Translations under genes and position numbers: made by a program | DNA from: Burkholderiales bacterium | GTDB taxonomy: Bacteria > Pseudomonadota > Gammaproteobacteria > Burkholderiales > WYBJ01 | Length of the DNA stretch: 64,000 nt | Assembly (NCBI GenBank): GCA_020848435.1 | Contig: JADLAC010000002.1 | Location: 1 to 64,000 of the forward strand | Direction: 5' to 3' | Shown here: positions 60,835 through 64,000 of the stretch, piece by piece | How the letters are laid out: every line of letters begins with the position of its first letter | Numbering within the stretch: position 1 is the first letter of the stretch | The notes under the pieces: generated by a model | What the model was told of the DNA's origin: nothing | Seen by the model: only the letters and a program-made list of their open reading frames with translations | Database searches by the model: none

Positions 60835-61847
60835 TGTCCCCGGTCCGCGGCGCAGTCCTCGTTCCTGTCTTGGCCGCATCGGTGCTGGCCGGATGCATGG
60901 TGGCGAAACGCCCGGCGCCGGTGGTGCAACGCGGTCCAGAGCCCGTGGTCCGTGCCGTTCCTGAGGCGAAGCCGGCACAGTCCGCGGTTGCGAAATCGGT
61001 CGATCCCCGTCCCGCGACCTACGCCGTGAAGCGAGGCGACACCTTGTACGGGATCGCGCTCGACCACGGCCAGGACTATCGCGATCTCGCCCGCTGGAAC
61101 AACATCGTCAATCCCAACGCGATCGAAGCCGGCCAGGTGCTCTGGGTACGCGATCCCGCAGCCGCGACTGTGGCCGCTGCGGCACAGCCGAGCGTCGCGG
61201 CTGGTGCTGTCATCACGCCGTACCAGACGGCGCCGGCGGTGCAAGGCCGGGAGGTCGGCGCGCAGCCGGTGCAGCCTCTGCCGGAGACAGCCGGCGCGCG
61301 CCCCGAGCGGGCTCAGGACCCCAGCATTCTCAGGACGCCCAAGGCCGTCAAGCTTCCCTATTCGGACGCCGCGCTCGCCAAGCTGCAAGCCCCCGCCGAG
61401 CCGGCCGCGCCCAGCGCCAGCGCCCCCGCGGCGGCAGCGCCGGAGCGCGCCGATACGGCGAGCGGCAACGAAGCCGATGCCGTCGACTGGGGCTGGCCTA
61501 CGCGCGGCAAGGTGGTGGCAAGCTTCAACGAAAACGGCGGCCCGAAAGGCGTGCAGATCGCGGGCGAAATGGGGCAGGCGATCCTCGCCAGCGCCGGCGG
61601 TCGCGTGGTCTATACGGGCAGCGGGCTGCGCGGTTACGGCAACCTGGTCATCATCAAGCACAACAACACCTATCTTTCGGCGTATGCGCACAACCGCGCA
61701 GTGCTGGTGAAGCAAGGCGACAGTGTCGCCAAGGGGCAGAAGATCGCCGAGATGGGCAGCTCGGATGCGAGCCGCACCATGCTTCATTTCGAGATCCGGC
61801 GCCTGGGCAAGCCGGTCGACCCGATCCGGTTCCTGCCGCCCGTGTAA
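60831..61847 (+). CDS. nlpD: NlpD-like lipoprotein with LysM and degenerate LytM (M23) domain
   Basis: A 338-residue lipoprotein: lipobox LAGC after [17 protein letters not shown], LysM domain about 60-107 ([13 protein letters not shown]), then Pro/Ala linker, and an M23 domain ([19 protein letters not shown]). The usual HxxxD metal site is replaced (KGVQIAG), so it is a non-catalytic activator of murein amidases, as in NlpD. It overlaps pcm by 4 bases. Confidence 0.85.
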   Translation: MMSPVRGAVLVPVLAASVLAGCMVAKRPAPVVQRGPEPVVRAVPEAKPAQSAVAKSVDPRPATYAVKRGDTLYGIALDHGQDYRDLARWNNIVNPNAIEAGQVLWVRDPAAATVAAAAQPSVAAGAVITPYQTAPAVQGREVGAQPVQPLPETAGARPERAQDPSILRTPKAVKLPYSDAALAKLQAPAEPAAPSASAPAAAAPERADTASGNEADAVDWGWPTRGKVVASFNENGGPKGVQIAGEMGQAILASAGGRVVYTGSGLRGYGNLVIIKHNNTYLSAYAHNRAVLVKQGDSVAKGQKIAEMGSSDASRTMLHFEIRRLGKPVDPIRFLPPV

Positions 61848-62071
61848 GCCGCGGTGCTCGTTGGCCCGGATGTTTCGCCCGGCGATCTTGGGGCGCGATG
61901 TCCCCGCCGCAAGCAGGCCCGGTGAGACCCTTCAGGTTGCATCTCGAGATCGATTACGACGACGAAGACGAAGCGGCGCGGCCGCGGTGAAAACCTGTGG
62001 GCTACAAGCTTGTGCTCGATCACGCCGAGCTCGCCGAACGCGGCGCGGCCGGCCCGGTGAGCCACCGCGGG

Positions 62072-64000
62072 CTACACCTTCAGCTCGGCGACGAGCCGCT
62101 TCAGCTCCCGCACCGACTCGCCGCCCCGCGGCCTGCCGTAGCGAAGCTTGATATAGCGCTCGCTGATCGCTTTGATCGCGGCGGCGGCATGCGGCAGTTG
62201 CGCGGCCGCGCGCACAGCGTAATCCGCCGGGCCTTCCGAGGGCGCACGGGGGGCGCCGCGCCGCGCGAGCTTGCGGCAGAACTTGCGATACGCCTTCGCC
62301 ACCGGGTCGCGCGTGCGCCGGCTCAGCCGGCGCAACATCGCGAAGGCAAACATGAGCGTGATGAGCGTGGTGGTGGCGACCAGTATCGTGGCGAGCGTCT
62401 GCCAGGTGGCGCGATCGAGGCCCACGCGCGAGAGCAACCAGAATTGGCGCTCGGGGTTGTAGCCCAAGACCCATTGGTTCCAGGTGTTCGCGAGCGAGTC
62501 CCAGGTGAAGCGCAACTGGCGCAGCCACTCGATATCGCCGCGAATGAGCAGCGGTAAAGGGTCGGTCGCGGGTATCGCGGCGGCGATCCCGGACTCCACC
62601 CGCAAGGGGGACACCGCCGCGGTCGGATCGACCCTTAGCCAGCCCTTGTCCTCGAGCCACACCTCGGCCCAGGCGTGCGCTTCCGATTGGCGCACGATCA
62701 TGTAGTTGCCGACCGGGTTCAACTCCCCGCCCTGATAGCCGGTCACCACTCGCGCCGGGATGCCGGCCGCGCGCATCAGGAAGACGAACGCGGACGCATA
62801 GTGCTCGCAAAAGCCGCTGCGCGTCGTGAACAGAAACTCGTCGATCGGATGTTCGCCCAGCAGGGGCGGGGTCAAGGTGTAGAAGAATTGCTGCGTGCGG
62901 AACATGCCCAGCACGCGATCCACCATGTCGGTCTCGTCGCGCGCGGCACGGCGCATGTTCTGCGCCAGCGCGCGCGCCCGCCAGTTGTAGCCTTCGGGCA
63001 ATTGCAGCGCACGCCGGCGCTCGAACGAGGTGAGCCCTTCGTAGCCCAGCCGGTACGAGGTATGCGAGGTCATCTCGTAGCGCATGCGCTGGCGCACCGG
63101 CGTGATCGACAGCATCTGAAAGTCGTTGGTGAAGCGGCTGTTCGGCGCGAGCTTTGCCGGCAGATCGAGCGCGAACAGCCAGCGCTTGTCGTGCGGCTCC
63201 AGCGTCACGGTGTAGCTGAACGCTTCCGCGCCAGGCGAGTAGCTGGGCGCGCCGCTTTCGAAAGAGATGCCCATATGCCACGACATGCCGTCGAAATACC
63301 ACAGCACCGGCCCGCGCCAGTAGAGCTGCGTCGGCTTGGGCATCGCGCCTTGGAACTGGACGCGAAAGGCGACCGCATCCGAGAGCGTGAGCTGGCTCAA
63401 GGTGCCCGGACTCATGGAATCCGACAAGCCGGTGATGCCGGCGTACGCGTCGCGCGGCAAACCCCACAGCGGCCCCTGCACCCGCGGAAACAGCAGGAAC
63501 AGCACCAGCATGAGCGGCGTCGCCTGGGCCAGCATCTGCAGCGACAGGCGCAGGCTGTCTTGATAGCGTATGGCCCCCCCGCGCCACTGCAAGCCGATCA
63601 TCGTGGCGGTGACGACCCAGACCCCGACCAGCATGAGCAGCGCGGTCGGAATGGTCTGCGAATACAGGAACTCGGTCAGGATGCCGAAGTAGGAGAGAAA
63701 GATGACGATCATCGCGTCGCGCAGGCTCGCCATCTCGAGCAGCTTCAACGTCAGCATGACGACCAGCAGCGCTACGCCGGAGTCGCGCCCGAACAGCGTG
63801 CCGAAGCTGAGGTAGATGCCCGCGCTCGCCGCCGCGACCAGCAGCAGCAGCAGCCACTTCTTCGGCAAGGACATGCCCTGCCACGCGACGTAGAGGCGCC
63901 AGCCGACGACGAGCACGGCGAGCAACGAAATCCACAGCGGCAAGCGCTCCACGTGCGGCAGCATGACGAGCGCCATGGAGAGCGCCATCCAGGTCACGTT
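62072..64000 (-). CDS. TgpA-like transglutaminase membrane protein, partial
   Basis: At least 641 residues, starting at an ATG at 63997 that may not be the true start because the frame is open to the right edge. The N-terminal part has many membrane segments. A periplasmic transglutaminase core follows with Cys in SGFCEHYA (about 394), His in SEAHAWAEVW and Asp in WLRVDPTAA. A further membrane segment and a C-terminal DUF4129-like part end it. It is convergent to nlpD. Confidence 0.85.
   Translation of the reverse strand, partial: NVTWMALSMALVMLPHVERLPLWISLLAVLVVGWRLYVAWQGMSLPKKWLLLLLVAAASAGIYLSFGTLFGRDSGVALLVVMLTLKLLEMASLRDAMIVIFLSYFGILTEFLYSQTIPTALLMLVGVWVVTATMIGLQWRGGAIRYQDSLRLSLQMLAQATPLMLVLFLLFPRVQGPLWGLPRDAYAGITGLSDSMSPGTLSQLTLSDAVAFRVQFQGAMPKPTQLYWRGPVLWYFDGMSWHMGISFESGAPSYSPGAEAFSYTVTLEPHDKRWLFALDLPAKLAPNSRFTNDFQMLSITPVRQRMRYEMTSHTSYRLGYEGLTSFERRRALQLPEGYNWRARALAQNMRRAARDETDMVDRVLGMFRTQQFFYTLTPPLLGEHPIDEFLFTTRSGFCEHYASAFVFLMRAAGIPARVVTGYQGGELNPVGNYMIVRQSEAHAWAEVWLEDKGWLRVDPTAAVSPLRVESGIAAAIPATDPLPLLIRGDIEWLRQLRFTWDSLANTWNQWVLGYNPERQFWLLSRVGLDRATWQTLATILVATTTLITLMFAFAMLRRLSRRTRDPVAKAYRKFCRKLARRGAPRAPSEGPADYAVRAAAQLPHAAAAIKAISERYIKLRYGRPRGGESVRELKRLVAELKV

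Overview
This is a GC-rich (roughly 65%) proteobacterial chromosome segment. It most resembles a betaproteobacterium of the Burkholderiales: it has five Bug-type tricarboxylate-transporter receptor genes, a surE-pcm-nlpD cluster and a CusCBA-type efflux operon. This is inferred from gene content; no 16S or other marker gene is present.

Positions 1 to about 36,812 are an integrated temperate podovirus-like prophage whose left end lies outside the window. On the minus strand, reading from position 28,102 leftward, come cro, two small genes, a primase-polymerase/helicase, an AT-rich region with a perfect 25-bp inverted repeat (candidate origin), a small nuclease, terminase small and large subunits, head proteins, portal, scaffold, major capsid protein, and a lysis cassette (GH19 endolysin, several tiny membrane proteins, nested Rz/Rz1). 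These are followed by tail and adaptor proteins, internal virion proteins and the start of a giant polyvalent protein with a ParB-like and a RadC/JAB-like domain. The plus strand (28,212-36,740) holds a repressor, a second HTH regulator, a strong early promoter, a recombination set (Sak4-like ATPase, DUF669 protein, PD-(D/E)XK nuclease, SF2 helicase), a DUF4224 protein and a tyrosine integrase that abuts the 3' end of tRNA-Pro(GGG). The tRNA is the likely attachment site.

From 36,812 rightward the DNA is host chromosome. Several small catabolic clusters (CoA transferase, RidA, MmgE/PrpD, quinone oxidoreductase, SDRs) are each accompanied by a Bug periplasmic receptor. One cluster contains a UGSC-type selenoprotein gene with an in-frame UGA (46,551-46,553). 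Another gene encodes three fused RidA domains. Next come a copper/silver efflux operon (secreted His/Cys-rich protein, CusF, CusC, CusB with a fused CusF domain, CusA), two SDR dehydrogenases, surE-pcm-nlpD without an adjacent rpoS, and a TgpA-type transglutaminase running to the right edge.

Most notable are the UGA-interrupted selenoprotein cluster, the triple-RidA protein whose domains all lack the usual catalytic arginine, the palindromic AT-rich element beside the phage primase, the Tad2-like small protein, and the repeat-protein gene broken by an in-frame stop.
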